A model generated the notes under the pieces. That model did no database searches. It was not told the origin of the DNA and saw nothing but the letters and a program-made list of their open reading frames with translations. This document shows, in pieces, positions 1 through 7,107 of a DNA stretch of 37,543 nt. The position numbers were made by a program, and so were the translations under genes. How positions within the stretch are numbered: position 1 is the stretch's first letter; each line of letters begins with the position of its first letter. Origin of the DNA: Candidatus Gastranaerophilales bacterium (GTDB taxonomy: Bacteria; Cyanobacteriota; Vampirovibrionia; Gastranaerophilales; Gastranaerophilaceae); assembly GCA_944326015.1 (NCBI GenBank), contig CALVCJ010000013.1, positions 1 through 37,543 of the forward strand, read 5' to 3'.

Positions 1-184
1 AATACCTATTGTTACAGCCACTACTACAGCGATCACAAACATTACGATTATAATCTCTGCCAGAGTGTAACAAGAAAGAAAACACCTCTTATCATTCTTC
101 GGCAATAACCGTAAAAGCCTTGCTGTAAAAGCTTTTAGATTACCCCCCCCCCCCGCAAAATGCACTAAAATCAATCTTCTTCAT
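1..184 (-). CDS. Pilin-like protein, 5' part only, with G12 tract after the start (currently out of frame)
   Basis: The gene runs off the left edge. The ATG at 184 follows an AAAGGA-type ribosome site and begins MKKIDFSAFC. A run of 12 G (143-154 on the plus strand as C) follows and the frame then stops at TAA (140-142). With 11 or 14 G the frame would continue through a basic stretch (LLRLLPKNDKRC) into YTLAEIIIVMFVIAVVVAVT, a class III prepilin signal and hydrophobic helix: glutamate follows TLA, as in type IV pilins and pseudopilins. So the gene appears to be in an OFF state, or a homopolymer error is present. The hydrophobic helix is less standard than in the other pilin-like genes here. 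The rest of the protein lies outside the window. Confidence 0.6.
143..154. repeat. Poly-C/G tract of 12, candidate contingency tract
   Basis: Twelve consecutive C on the plus strand, ten codons into the pilin-like gene on the minus strand. Such a run is very unlikely by chance in an AT-rich genome. Its length decides whether the start codon is in frame with the prepilin signal: 11 or 14 joins them, 12 or 13 meets a stop. Confidence 0.75.
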
Positions 185-313
185 ACTAGCCCGTCCTTTT
201 CTTTTTTTTATATACTTTATTTTTTATTATAACATAATTTTAATTATTTTACAACAGTGAATTGATCGAAATTATAAGAAGTTTACACTAAGTTTCCTAT
301 AAAACAGACGAAG

Positions 314-390
314 GGCAGTTTAGAAGATAGGAAGGTAAGCCATTTACGTTAAATTGATTATCTTCCTACCCTCCTATCTTCTAAATTGAG
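314..390. repeat. Imperfect inverted repeat
   Basis: The arms contain TTTAGAAGATAGGA on the left and TCCTATCTTCTAAA on the right, extended by a partly matching GGTAAG / CTTCCTACC part, around an AT-rich loop. It lies between the end of the mlaE gene and the pilin-like gene. It has no T-run placed as in a classical terminator, so it may be a dispersed repeat or an mRNA structure. Confidence 0.5.
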
Positions 391-421
391 ATTGCTTAGC
401 GTAAGCGTTATGACGAATATA

Positions 422-1150
422 TTAAATTATGTAAAATACAAGATTAATTAGAAAATCTGCTATTAACATATAAATAGTTGACAGAATTGCTGCCTGAGTG
501 GTTGAAAATCCTACCTCTTTTGCACCTCCCTTTGTGCTATATCCTTGTGTAGCACAAACAAGCGCTATTAATGCCCCAAATACCGCTCCTTTTAATAGAC
601 TTATATATATATCACGTGTTGACATCCAAAGCCAAGCAGAATTCATATATCTTGCAGGATGTAAATCAATTGTCGCCTGCGAAACAAGCATACCACCAGC
701 AATTCCGATAAATTCAGCAAACAAAACTACCATAGGTACAGTCACTGCCGATGCTATAATTCTGGGAGTGAAATAATAACCGACAGGATCAACTTTTAAA
801 GTTTTCATTGCATCAACCTGACTTGTAACTTGCATATTTGCAATTTCTGCTGAAATTGCCGTTCCAGCACGTGCTCCTATTGCAAGAGCTACAAATCCCG
901 GAGCTATCTCTCTTATCATTATCACAGCAATTGTCCCACCAATATATGTTTCAGCACCACTCATCAGGAACTGTTTTGAAACTTGAATTGTTATTACTGC
1001 AGCAGCTATAAAGGCAATTATCAGAGAAATTGGTAAGGAATCATAACTTATTACAGCTGCCTGTTCCAAAATAGATGTAAAACGCACCTGAAAAAGGTAT
1101 TTTATACTGCGTATTAAATTTTGTACACATAAACCTAAAAATTCAATCAT
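422..1150 (-). CDS. MlaE-family ABC transporter permease
   Basis: This is a 242-residue MlaE/Ttg2B/TGD1-type permease, the inner-membrane subunit of systems that move phospholipid between inner and outer membranes. Several hydrophobic segments are visible, and the central stretch IAPGFVALAIGARAGTAISAEIANMQVTSQVDAM is typical of the family. I chose ATG 1150, which has AAAGG just upstream, over in-frame TTG codons that reach into the end of the aminotransferase gene. It starts 36 bp after ilvE, so both are probably co-transcribed. No MlaF ATPase or MlaD-like partner is visible in the window; the partners must be elsewhere. An outer-membrane lipid permease fits a diderm, cyanobacterium-related host. 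Confidence 0.88.
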   Translation of the reverse strand: MIEFLGLCVQNLIRSIKYLFQVRFTSILEQAAVISYDSLPISLIIAFIAAAVITIQVSKQFLMSGAETYIGGTIAVIMIREIAPGFVALAIGARAGTAISAEIANMQVTSQVDAMKTLKVDPVGYYFTPRIIASAVTVPMVVLFAEFIGIAGGMLVSQATIDLHPARYMNSAWLWMSTRDIYISLLKGAVFGALIALVCATQGYSTKGGAKEVGFSTTQAAILSTIYMLIADFLINLVFYII

Positions 1151-1186
1151 AAAATTACCTTTTTCTTCGTAATACGATGACAACAA

Positions 1187-2101
1187 TTAATAAATCGGTG
1201 TACACCATTTTTTGTATTTCGGAACTCTGCCTTTCACAACATCAAAATAGAGTTTTTGCAAATCTTTTGATATCGGACCAATATTACCGTCACCCAATTT
1301 TCTGTTATCCACACTTACTATAGGACTTACCTGTGCACCGGTACCGCAATAGAATGCTTCATCTGATATATACAGTTCAGTTCTATCAATTGCACGTTCT
1401 TCTGTTTCTATACCAAGAACGTCTCTTGCCAATTCTATAATAGTGTTTCTCGTTACGCCGACCAAAATATTATCTGTTTTCATTGTTGTTACAAGTTTAC
1501 CATTCTGTACAAGAAACATGTTCATTGCAGAACCTTCTGTAACCTGGCCTGCTTCGTCTAGCACGATTGCGTCATCAAATCCCATATTATGCGCATCTGT
1601 TTTTATCAAAGCAGCATTTGCATAAGAACCTGCAACTTTAGCACGCGGAGGAATTGCATTGTCGCTGTTTCTTCTCCAGCTGGATACGCAAACTTTCAAA
1701 CCCTTTGATGTATCAATATAATCACCCATTTTATTTGTAATTATAGCAAAAGAATCCTCGTTATCATAAAGACCGGGACCTACTTTTTGAGCGGATTTGT
1801 ATAATGTAGGACGAATATAACAGTCTTCTTTATAATTGTTTTTTGCCAGAAGTTTTTTATTAATTTCACAATATTCATCAACTGTGTACGGGCTTTCCAT
1901 GCACATAATCTTTGCACTTCTCAACAATCTTTCATAGTGTTCAGGCATTCTAAATGCATACAACTGCTGCTCTTCCTCATTCCAGTATGCTCGGATACCT
2001 TCAAATACAGCAGTTCCATACAAAAAAGCATGTGTTCTTATAGGTATCATTGCCTTTGAAGCCTCTACATATTCCCCATTAATAAAATAAAACTCTGTCA
2101 T
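1187..2101 (-). CDS. ilvE: Branched-chain amino acid aminotransferase (PLP fold type IV)
   Basis: Catalyses the last step of valine, leucine and isoleucine synthesis, moving an amino group from glutamate to the 2-oxo acid. The 304-residue length fits IlvE. Visible signatures: HAFLYGTAVFEGIRAY near residues 24-40, the Schiff-base lysine in RAKVAGSYANAAL (K155), and the cofactor glutamate in QVTEGSAMNMF (E189). The start follows a strong AAGGAGG site. A D-amino acid or aminodeoxychorismate enzyme of the same fold is possible, but the length and GIRAY motif favour IlvE. Upstream of mlaE in the same direction. Confidence 0.92.
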   Translation of the reverse strand: MTEFYFINGEYVEASKAMIPIRTHAFLYGTAVFEGIRAYWNEEEQQLYAFRMPEHYERLLRSAKIMCMESPYTVDEYCEINKKLLAKNNYKEDCYIRPTLYKSAQKVGPGLYDNEDSFAIITNKMGDYIDTSKGLKVCVSSWRRNSDNAIPPRAKVAGSYANAALIKTDAHNMGFDDAIVLDEAGQVTEGSAMNMFLVQNGKLVTTMKTDNILVGVTRNTIIELARDVLGIETEERAIDRTELYISDEAFYCGTGAQVSPIVSVDNRKLGDGNIGPISKDLQKLYFDVVKGRVPKYKKWCTPIY

Positions 2102-2175
2102 AATTTCCTCCTTAGCTTTTTTATATAATTAATATAACATAAAAAGAAATTAATGAAGAGTAAAAAATAAAAAAT

Positions 2176-2880
2176 TTATTCTCTGAATGCAAACCTCTTC
2201 TTTGATGTTAAAGGATTATCACCAAGCTTTGCCGTTTCAATAAATTTCTTCGCCTCGTTAACAGGAATCGCAAAACCTATTCCGATATTTGAAATATTAT
2301 TATCCGGATTATAAATAGATTGTGATATACCTATGACTTCTCCTTGAGAATTCAATAAAGGACCGCCGGAGCATCCTGGATTTATTGCCGCATCTGTTTG
2401 AATACGGCCTTTAGCATAATCAATCCTCGAAACAATACCGGAGGTCAATGTTCCAGCAAATCCAAAAGGATTGCCTATTGCCAAAACCTTTTGCCCGACC
2501 TTTACTTCGGATGAATTTCCAAATGAAATGGTCTTTAAACGATATTTTGTATTAATTTTTAAAAGCGCAAGATCCTTATTTTTACCCATCCTTGCAAGGA
2601 CTGAAGCCTTATAAACTTTTCCGTCATGTGTTGTGACATCTATCTCTTTAGCACCTTCAATTACATGAGAACCCGTCAGAATAACCCCGTCTGATCGTAT
2701 TACACAACCAGTTCCTGCTGAAAAACCATCGTCTAAATTTGCATCAATAGATACTATCGCAGGGTTAATCTTTTCATAGACATGTATATTCACAAGTTCA
2801 TCCGGCGAATACCCATGAGCTCTTGTTGGAAGCAACATCATCACAAAAAAAGTTAAATATAAAACAATTTTTTTTAACAT
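2176..2880 (-). CDS. Short HtrA/Deg-like trypsin-fold serine protease without PDZ domain
   Basis: A 234-residue exported serine protease. Residues 1-23 form a signal peptide (MLKKIVLYLTFFVMMLLPTR then AHG). The catalytic triad of the HtrA family is complete: H72 in LTGSHVIEG, D103 in KNKDLALLKI and S171 in INPGCSGGPL. The protein ends soon after the protease domain, so the C-terminal PDZ domain of DegP/HtrA proteins is absent; such forms are known but oligomerisation and regulation should differ. It probably acts in the periplasm on damaged proteins. It lies 74 bp upstream of ilvE on the same strand, so it may or may not share a transcript. Confidence 0.87.
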   Translation of the reverse strand: MLKKIVLYLTFFVMMLLPTRAHGYSPDELVNIHVYEKINPAIVSIDANLDDGFSAGTGCVIRSDGVILTGSHVIEGAKEIDVTTHDGKVYKASVLARMGKNKDLALLKINTKYRLKTISFGNSSEVKVGQKVLAIGNPFGFAGTLTSGIVSRIDYAKGRIQTDAAINPGCSGGPLLNSQGEVIGISQSIYNPDNNISNIGIGFAIPVNEAKKFIETAKLGDNPLTSKKRFAFRE

Positions 2881-2960
2881 TATTAATCCCCTTTTTACTA
2901 TTATTATTAACTATCTATCCTTTTATACATCATTCCTTAAAAAATTTTTCAGGTTAGTTA

Positions 2961-2989
2961 TTGTAATTATTACAATTTTAATGTATAAT
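2961..2989 (+). promoter_or_regulatory. Sigma-70 promoter of ycf23 with overlapping palindrome
   Basis: TTGTAA (2961-2966) and extended TGTATAAT with TATAAT at 2984-2989 are separated by 17 bp. The -35 region is part of a perfect palindrome, TTGTAATTATTACAA (2961-2975), which could be an operator. Confidence 0.6.
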
Positions 2990-3029
2990 TCAGAAAAAAT
3001 TTGATTTTATAAAGAAAGGATTTTAGATT

Positions 3030-3785
3030 ATGAGTATTCAATTATTTAAACAACACTTAACAGAAAAAAGAGCAGTAAAAATTATTGCAGGTATCGACAA
3101 CTTTGACATTGATAATATCAAAAAAGTTGTTTCTGCTGCTCAAACAGCAGGAGCATCAGCAGTTGACATTTGCGCAAAACCGGAAATTATTTCTGAAATA
3201 AGAGAAATGACAGATATGCCTTTGTTCATTTCTTCAATTGTCCCCGCTGAACTTGCCAAAGCTGTTGAACTCGGAGCAGATGCAATTGAACTCGGTAATT
3301 TTGATGTTCTCTATAAAAAAGGGATTTCATTTTCAGCTGATGAAGTTTTGTCTCTAGTGAAAGAAACTTTAACATTACTCGGTGATACAAAAACGTTTTT
3401 CTCTGTAACAATTCCGGGAGAACTTCCAATTGCTGAACAGATTGAACTTGCTAGAAAACTTGAAACTATGGGAATTGATTTAATACAAACAGAAGGTCAT
3501 TTTTCTTCTTCAAATCTATCCCAGGGAGCAAGAGGTTTGATGGAAAGAGCTGAATTAACTCTTTCAAACACAATTGAACTCTCAAGAAATATAGACCTTC
3601 CGATTATGACAGCAACTGCAATTAATCCGACAACTGCACCGTTTGCTTATGCTGCCGGTGCTTCTGCTATAGGATGCGGTTCTTGTATTAATAAAATGGA
3701 TTCTGAACTTTCTATGATTGCTACCGCAAAAAGCCTTGTGGAAATCGCTTCCAGAAATGCTTTGAAAATTGTTGAACTGGTATAA
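3030..3785 (+). CDS. ycf23: Ycf23/DUF561 family protein (TIM-barrel-like)
   Basis: A 251-residue protein that matches, from memory, the cyanobacterial and red-algal plastid Ycf23 family. Supporting stretches: VKIIAGIDNFDIDNIKKVV near residues 16-34, GADAIELGNFDVLY near 82-95, SVTIPGELP, the IQTEGHFSSS motif and GASAIGCGSCINK. The repeated beta-alpha pattern with glycine-rich loops suggests a TIM barrel. The biochemical role of Ycf23 is not established; it has been linked to gene regulation in red algae. Its presence in a genome without visible photosynthesis genes is the best single clue to a cyanobacterium-related lineage. Monocistronic: own promoter and strong terminator. Confidence 0.87.
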   Translation: MSIQLFKQHLTEKRAVKIIAGIDNFDIDNIKKVVSAAQTAGASAVDICAKPEIISEIREMTDMPLFISSIVPAELAKAVELGADAIELGNFDVLYKKGISFSADEVLSLVKETLTLLGDTKTFFSVTIPGELPIAEQIELARKLETMGIDLIQTEGHFSSSNLSQGARGLMERAELTLSNTIELSRNIDLPIMTATAINPTTAPFAYAAGASAIGCGSCINKMDSELSMIATAKSLVEIASRNALKIVELV

Positions 3786-3807
3786 GTGTAAAAACAAATA
3801 AATTCTA

Positions 3808-3844
3808 AACCGTAATTTTATTAAATATAAAATTACGGTTTTTT
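3808..3844 (+). terminator. Rho-independent terminator after ycf23
   Basis: AACCGTAATTTTAT pairs with ATAAAATTACGGTT over 14 bp around a short loop, followed by a T-run. Confidence 0.85.
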
Positions 3845-3937
3845 CATGTTAAAAATTTTTAAATTAAGGCAATTTTTTTACTGAAAAAACGTTTATAAAT
3901 ATGTAAGATTACGGGGAAATTTAAAAGGGGATTTTAT

Positions 3938-4468
3938 ATGACAAAACCGGTAAATAAACCAAAAGGTACAGTTTCTGTATCAACTTATCAGACTTTTGAC
4001 GGTTCTAACCTGACAGTCTGCGGTATTGAAGAAAAACTTAACGGTAAAAAAGGTTATATATCTGCATTTCTAGGAGCGGCAACTAACTTTTCCGATGACG
4101 GAATGTTTGTAATAGACTTAAAAGGCGGCAGAAATTACGATATAAAAGGTTTGCTTAATCAAAACCTTAGAATTAGAACCAAACTCGGGGAAAACAGTGA
4201 ATCCGTTCAATTCAGATATTCACCTATCAGTCTTGACGTACCGGTCGGTAAAAATACAAATATTTACATTAACCCGCACTATTCCGGCCAAATGGATTTT
4301 AAAAAAGAAAAATGGACTAACAGTATAGGAGTCTTTGGTGGTGTCACCCAAAAACTTAATGATAAAGCTTCACTTTCTCTTGAAATTCAAAGGTACAATC
4401 TTCAAAATATAAAAGAAAATACTCCTGAAAACTGGGGGATTAACGCAATTATCTCATATAAATTTTAA
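3938..4468 (+). CDS. Beta-rich protein of unknown function
   Basis: A 176-residue protein that I do not recognise. It starts at ATG 3938 after an AAAAGGGG ribosome site. It has no signal peptide or membrane helix. Alternating polar and hydrophobic stretches (YISAFLGAATNF, NTNIYINPHYSGQ, NSIGVFGGVTQKL, ASLSLEIQRYNL) and a final aromatic residue (SYKF) resemble strands of a small outer-membrane barrel or a barrel fragment, but without a leader this is only a resemblance. Its stop codon overlaps the convergent folE2 stop by 4 bp. No terminator separates the two convergent genes. Confidence 0.65.
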   Translation: MTKPVNKPKGTVSVSTYQTFDGSNLTVCGIEEKLNGKKGYISAFLGAATNFSDDGMFVIDLKGGRNYDIKGLLNQNLRIRTKLGENSESVQFRYSPISLDVPVGKNTNIYINPHYSGQMDFKKEKWTNSIGVFGGVTQKLNDKASLSLEIQRYNLQNIKENTPENWGINAIISYKF

Positions 4469-5247
4469 TTTTTTATCTCATGTTGGAATGCCCATGCGGA
4501 GTGATTATGTATACTTTCAAAAGCTTCACATTCCACCTCAAATTCTTTAATAACCGGATGGCTTCTAAGAGCTACAACAACGTCTCGCAATACATCCTCA
4601 ACAAATTTCGGATTATTCCATGCTTTTTCTGTTACAAATTTTTCGTCTTCACGCTTCAACAGGGGGTAAACAGGACATGACGAGCAGCACTCAATTAAAT
4701 CTATTAAATCCTCAAGCCAAACCTGCTCTTTTTCATCGTACGAAACCTTAACTTTTATAAACGCACGCTGATTATGGGCACCGTTTTCGGAAATCTCTTT
4801 TGAACAAGGGCATAGAGTTGTAACAGGAACGCAAACTCCTAAGATAAATTTATAATCACCATTGTCAATACGTCCTTCAAAAGATGCCTCATAACTCATA
4901 GGTGCAGACATTTTTGTAACGGGAGCTTCTTTATCAATAAAATAATTAAATTTAAATTGCAGCTCTCCGCTTCTAGCATCAAGATTGCATATAATCTTTT
5001 CAAGACATCCTTTTATGTCAACACCCAAAAGATTTTTATTCTTCCATTCTGCAAGAACTTCAACAAATCTTGACATATGTGTACCTTTATAATCACGCGG
5101 CAAAGAAACATTTACCCTTGCACGTGCATATACTATCTGATTTGATTTATTCTTACGTTGTATAATCAATGGCAGTTCAAGATGCTTTATCCCAACTTTT
5201 TGAATATCAACATTTCTTGTGTCTTTTAAATTCTGTATATCCTTCAT
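4465..5247 (-). CDS. folE2: GTP cyclohydrolase IB (FolE2)
   Basis: Converts GTP to 7,8-dihydroneopterin triphosphate, the first step of folate (and, where present, queuosine) synthesis. The 260 residues fit FolE2 (COG1469), the metal-flexible type I enzyme unrelated in sequence to FolE. Key motif: VPVTTLCPCSKEIS with C146 and C148, the metal-site region, followed by AHNQRAF (H158). The C-terminus has IHNHSAWAF. No strong ribosome site precedes ATG 5247, and a TATGAT sequence lies about 11 bp upstream, so the leader may be very short. Confidence 0.92.
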   Translation of the reverse strand: MKDIQNLKDTRNVDIQKVGIKHLELPLIIQRKNKSNQIVYARARVNVSLPRDYKGTHMSRFVEVLAEWKNKNLLGVDIKGCLEKIICNLDARSGELQFKFNYFIDKEAPVTKMSAPMSYEASFEGRIDNGDYKFILGVCVPVTTLCPCSKEISENGAHNQRAFIKVKVSYDEKEQVWLEDLIDLIECCSSCPVYPLLKREDEKFVTEKAWNNPKFVEDVLRDVVVALRSHPVIKEFEVECEAFESIHNHSAWAFQHEIKN

Positions 5248-5262
5248 AAAACTATTCTATCA

Positions 5263-5294
5263 TAAAAAAAAGACCTTGATTAATGTATTCAAGG
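5263..5294 (-). terminator. Rho-independent terminator of the thioredoxin-like gene
   Basis: On the minus strand CCTTGA and TCAAGG form a 6-bp stem followed by TC and eight T. It ends transcription just before folE2. A second stem (5313-5349, AAGAGAG / CTCTCTT) precedes it. Confidence 0.65.
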
Positions 5295-5395
5295 CCTATC
5301 CGTTTAAATAAGAAGAGAGAGCTTTATAATTTAATAAAAACCCTCTCTTCCAAAAAATTGCTATTTTAGTGCTTAATTATTAAGAAATATTAAGC

Positions 5396-5872
5396 TTACT
5401 TTTTCTCATCCTGAGCTGTAGCTCTGTCTAAAATACTTCTTATTCTCAAATATCTGTCCAATTCAACTTTAAATCTCGGAATATTCTGGTAATAATTATT
5501 AGCCATTAAAACTCTGTTGTCATATTTCGGATCTAAAACATACACAGTTGGAAATCCTGAAATTCCAACATCATCGACTAATGCTTTATTTTTTTCGTCT
5601 TCTACATTAATCATAACAAAATTGTATTTGTTTTTGTACATTCCACTTAAAGACTTAAATCTTGGCATGAATTTCATACAATATCCACACCAATCTACAT
5701 AAAATAAAGCAAGCATTGGTTTTTCAGATTCCACTGCTTTTTCGTAAGAAATTCCGATTTTGTAGTCAGATGGATGTTTGGGTGTATTCATCGCCGCTAC
5801 AGCAAACCCAACTGCTGCTGACGCAGCAAGAGCAATAATAATTCCTAATGTTAAAAGTATTTTCTTTTTCAT
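5396..5872 (-). CDS. Membrane-anchored or secreted thioredoxin-like protein
   Basis: A 158-residue protein with an N-terminal hydrophobic segment (residues 4-28, uncleaved anchor or signal peptide) and a thioredoxin fold. The redox motif is WCGYC (C62, C65) and the cis-proline loop is SGFPTVYV. It probably reduces or exchanges disulfides, or delivers electrons, on the outer face of the inner membrane. ATG 5872 is chosen because a GGAGG site lies just upstream; an in-frame TTG is inside that site. It could be a DsbE/TlpA-like or a short thioredoxin-family partner of cytochrome maturation; nothing nearby decides this. Confidence 0.82.
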   Translation of the reverse strand: MKKKILLTLGIIIALAASAAVGFAVAAMNTPKHPSDYKIGISYEKAVESEKPMLALFYVDWCGYCMKFMPRFKSLSGMYKNKYNFVMINVEDEKNKALVDDVGISGFPTVYVLDPKYDNRVLMANNYYQNIPRFKVELDRYLRIRSILDRATAQDEKK

Positions 5873-5968
5873 AAAATCCTCCAATTTTATTATACTACAA
5901 AAATAAAAACTTACAATTTTTTATAATTCTTAATAATATTTAATAAAATACTTGAAGTTTTATATATT

Positions 5969-5993
5969 ATAGTATATACTTAGTATATACTAT
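5969..5993. promoter_or_regulatory. 25-bp palindrome, two AGTATATACT half-sites, upstream of the sigma factor gene
   Basis: ATAGTATATACT, T, AGTATATACTAT is a perfect inverted repeat. It contains two copies of the palindromic decamer AGTATATACT 11 bp apart, about one helical turn. The same decamer lies upstream of fba at 30978-30987. Probable operator, though the AT-rich background lowers certainty. Confidence 0.5.
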
Positions 5994-6076
5994 ATGATTT
6001 ATATTATATACGTTACTCTAAATAATAGTTATGTGTAAATCTTGTGTTACTGAATTAAATAAGGAGTTTAAAAGCA

Positions 6077-6991
6077 ATGAAACAAAATTCACCAGTAAAA
6101 ATCAGAATGACTTATAAGTCTTCTAATCCTGCTAAAAATGAAATTCTTGATGCAGCTAATGATACTGTACTTTCAAACTACATCCGGGAAATTTCGGATT
6201 ATCACGCGCTAACGCCGGCACAGGAAAAAGAACTTGCAAAAAAAGCAAAAAATGGTGATAACAAAGCAAAGGATAAATTGATAAAAGCAAATTTAAAACT
6301 TGTTGTAACAATTGCGAAAAAAGCAATACATATGTCAAATATACCGGTTATAGATTTGATTCAAGAAGGCAATTTAGGCTTGATGATTGCTGCTGAAAAG
6401 TTCAATTATAAATTAGGTTACAAATTTGCAACATATGCAAGCTGGTGGATAAAGCAGGCCATGTTTAAGGCAATATCAGAACAATCACACTGCATGAAAA
6501 TCCCTGTTTATATTCAGGAAACACTCTCAAAATTTTCTAAACTTAAACGAGAAATGGAAAATGAAACAAATTGTCAGGTAAAAAATGAAGACGTCGCAAA
6601 AAAGATGAACATGCCTGCAGCTAAAATAGACACTTTTTTGAATGCATACACAAAAACGATTTCGCTTGAAAGCAGTCTTGATAACGATAGTGGCAAGGAA
6701 ATAAATATAGCAGACATCATTGAAGACAAAAATGCATCTGCAACAGAAGAAGCTGAATTTGAAAATCTTAAACAAGACATTCTAAATGCTGTCTCAACAC
6801 TAAAAGAACGTGAACAGGAAGTCGTTAAAATGAGATATGGACTTAATGAATACTCAAAAAAGACATTAGAAGAAATTGGCAATATCTATGGAGTTACAAA
6901 AGAATGCATAAGACAAACAGAACTAAGAGCTTTAAAAAAGATAAGATTCTCCGTGGTCGGGCAGGAAGTACTATCTGCCTATTTTGACTAG
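6077..6991 (+). CDS. Alternative (group 2-like) sigma-70 factor
   Basis: A 304-residue sigma-70 family protein with regions 1.2 (SNYIREISDYHALTPAQEKE, about 33-52), 2, 3 and 4. Region 2 is recognisable in VIDLIQEGNLGLM and YKFATYASWWIKQAM. Compared with the RpoD of this window, the -10-reading region 2.4 has SEQSHCMKIPVY in place of [12 protein letters not shown], and the -35-reading helix has TKECIRQTELRAL in place of [13 protein letters not shown]. It therefore probably reads a different or relaxed promoter set. Cyanobacteria usually have several group 2 factors, which supports the lineage. The upstream palindrome suggests control of its own level. Confidence 0.87.
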   Translation: MKQNSPVKIRMTYKSSNPAKNEILDAANDTVLSNYIREISDYHALTPAQEKELAKKAKNGDNKAKDKLIKANLKLVVTIAKKAIHMSNIPVIDLIQEGNLGLMIAAEKFNYKLGYKFATYASWWIKQAMFKAISEQSHCMKIPVYIQETLSKFSKLKREMENETNCQVKNEDVAKKMNMPAAKIDTFLNAYTKTISLESSLDNDSGKEINIADIIEDKNASATEEAEFENLKQDILNAVSTLKEREQEVVKMRYGLNEYSKKTLEEIGNIYGVTKECIRQTELRALKKIRFSVVGQEVLSAYFD

Positions 6992-7033
6992 AAGGTTATA
7001 ATTCATAATCGATGTTTATAAAAAAGTGTAGAC

Positions 7034-7066
7034 AATCGTCGTATATTACGGCGATTTAGTTTTGTT
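7034..7066 (+). terminator. Probable terminator after the sigma factor gene
   Basis: AATCGTCG pairs with CGGCGATT (one G-T pair) around TATATTA, followed by TAGTTTTGTT. The T-run is interrupted. Confidence 0.5.
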
Positions 7067-7107
7067 AAATCTTTGCATAATACACCCGAATATGTTACAA
7101 AAATATT

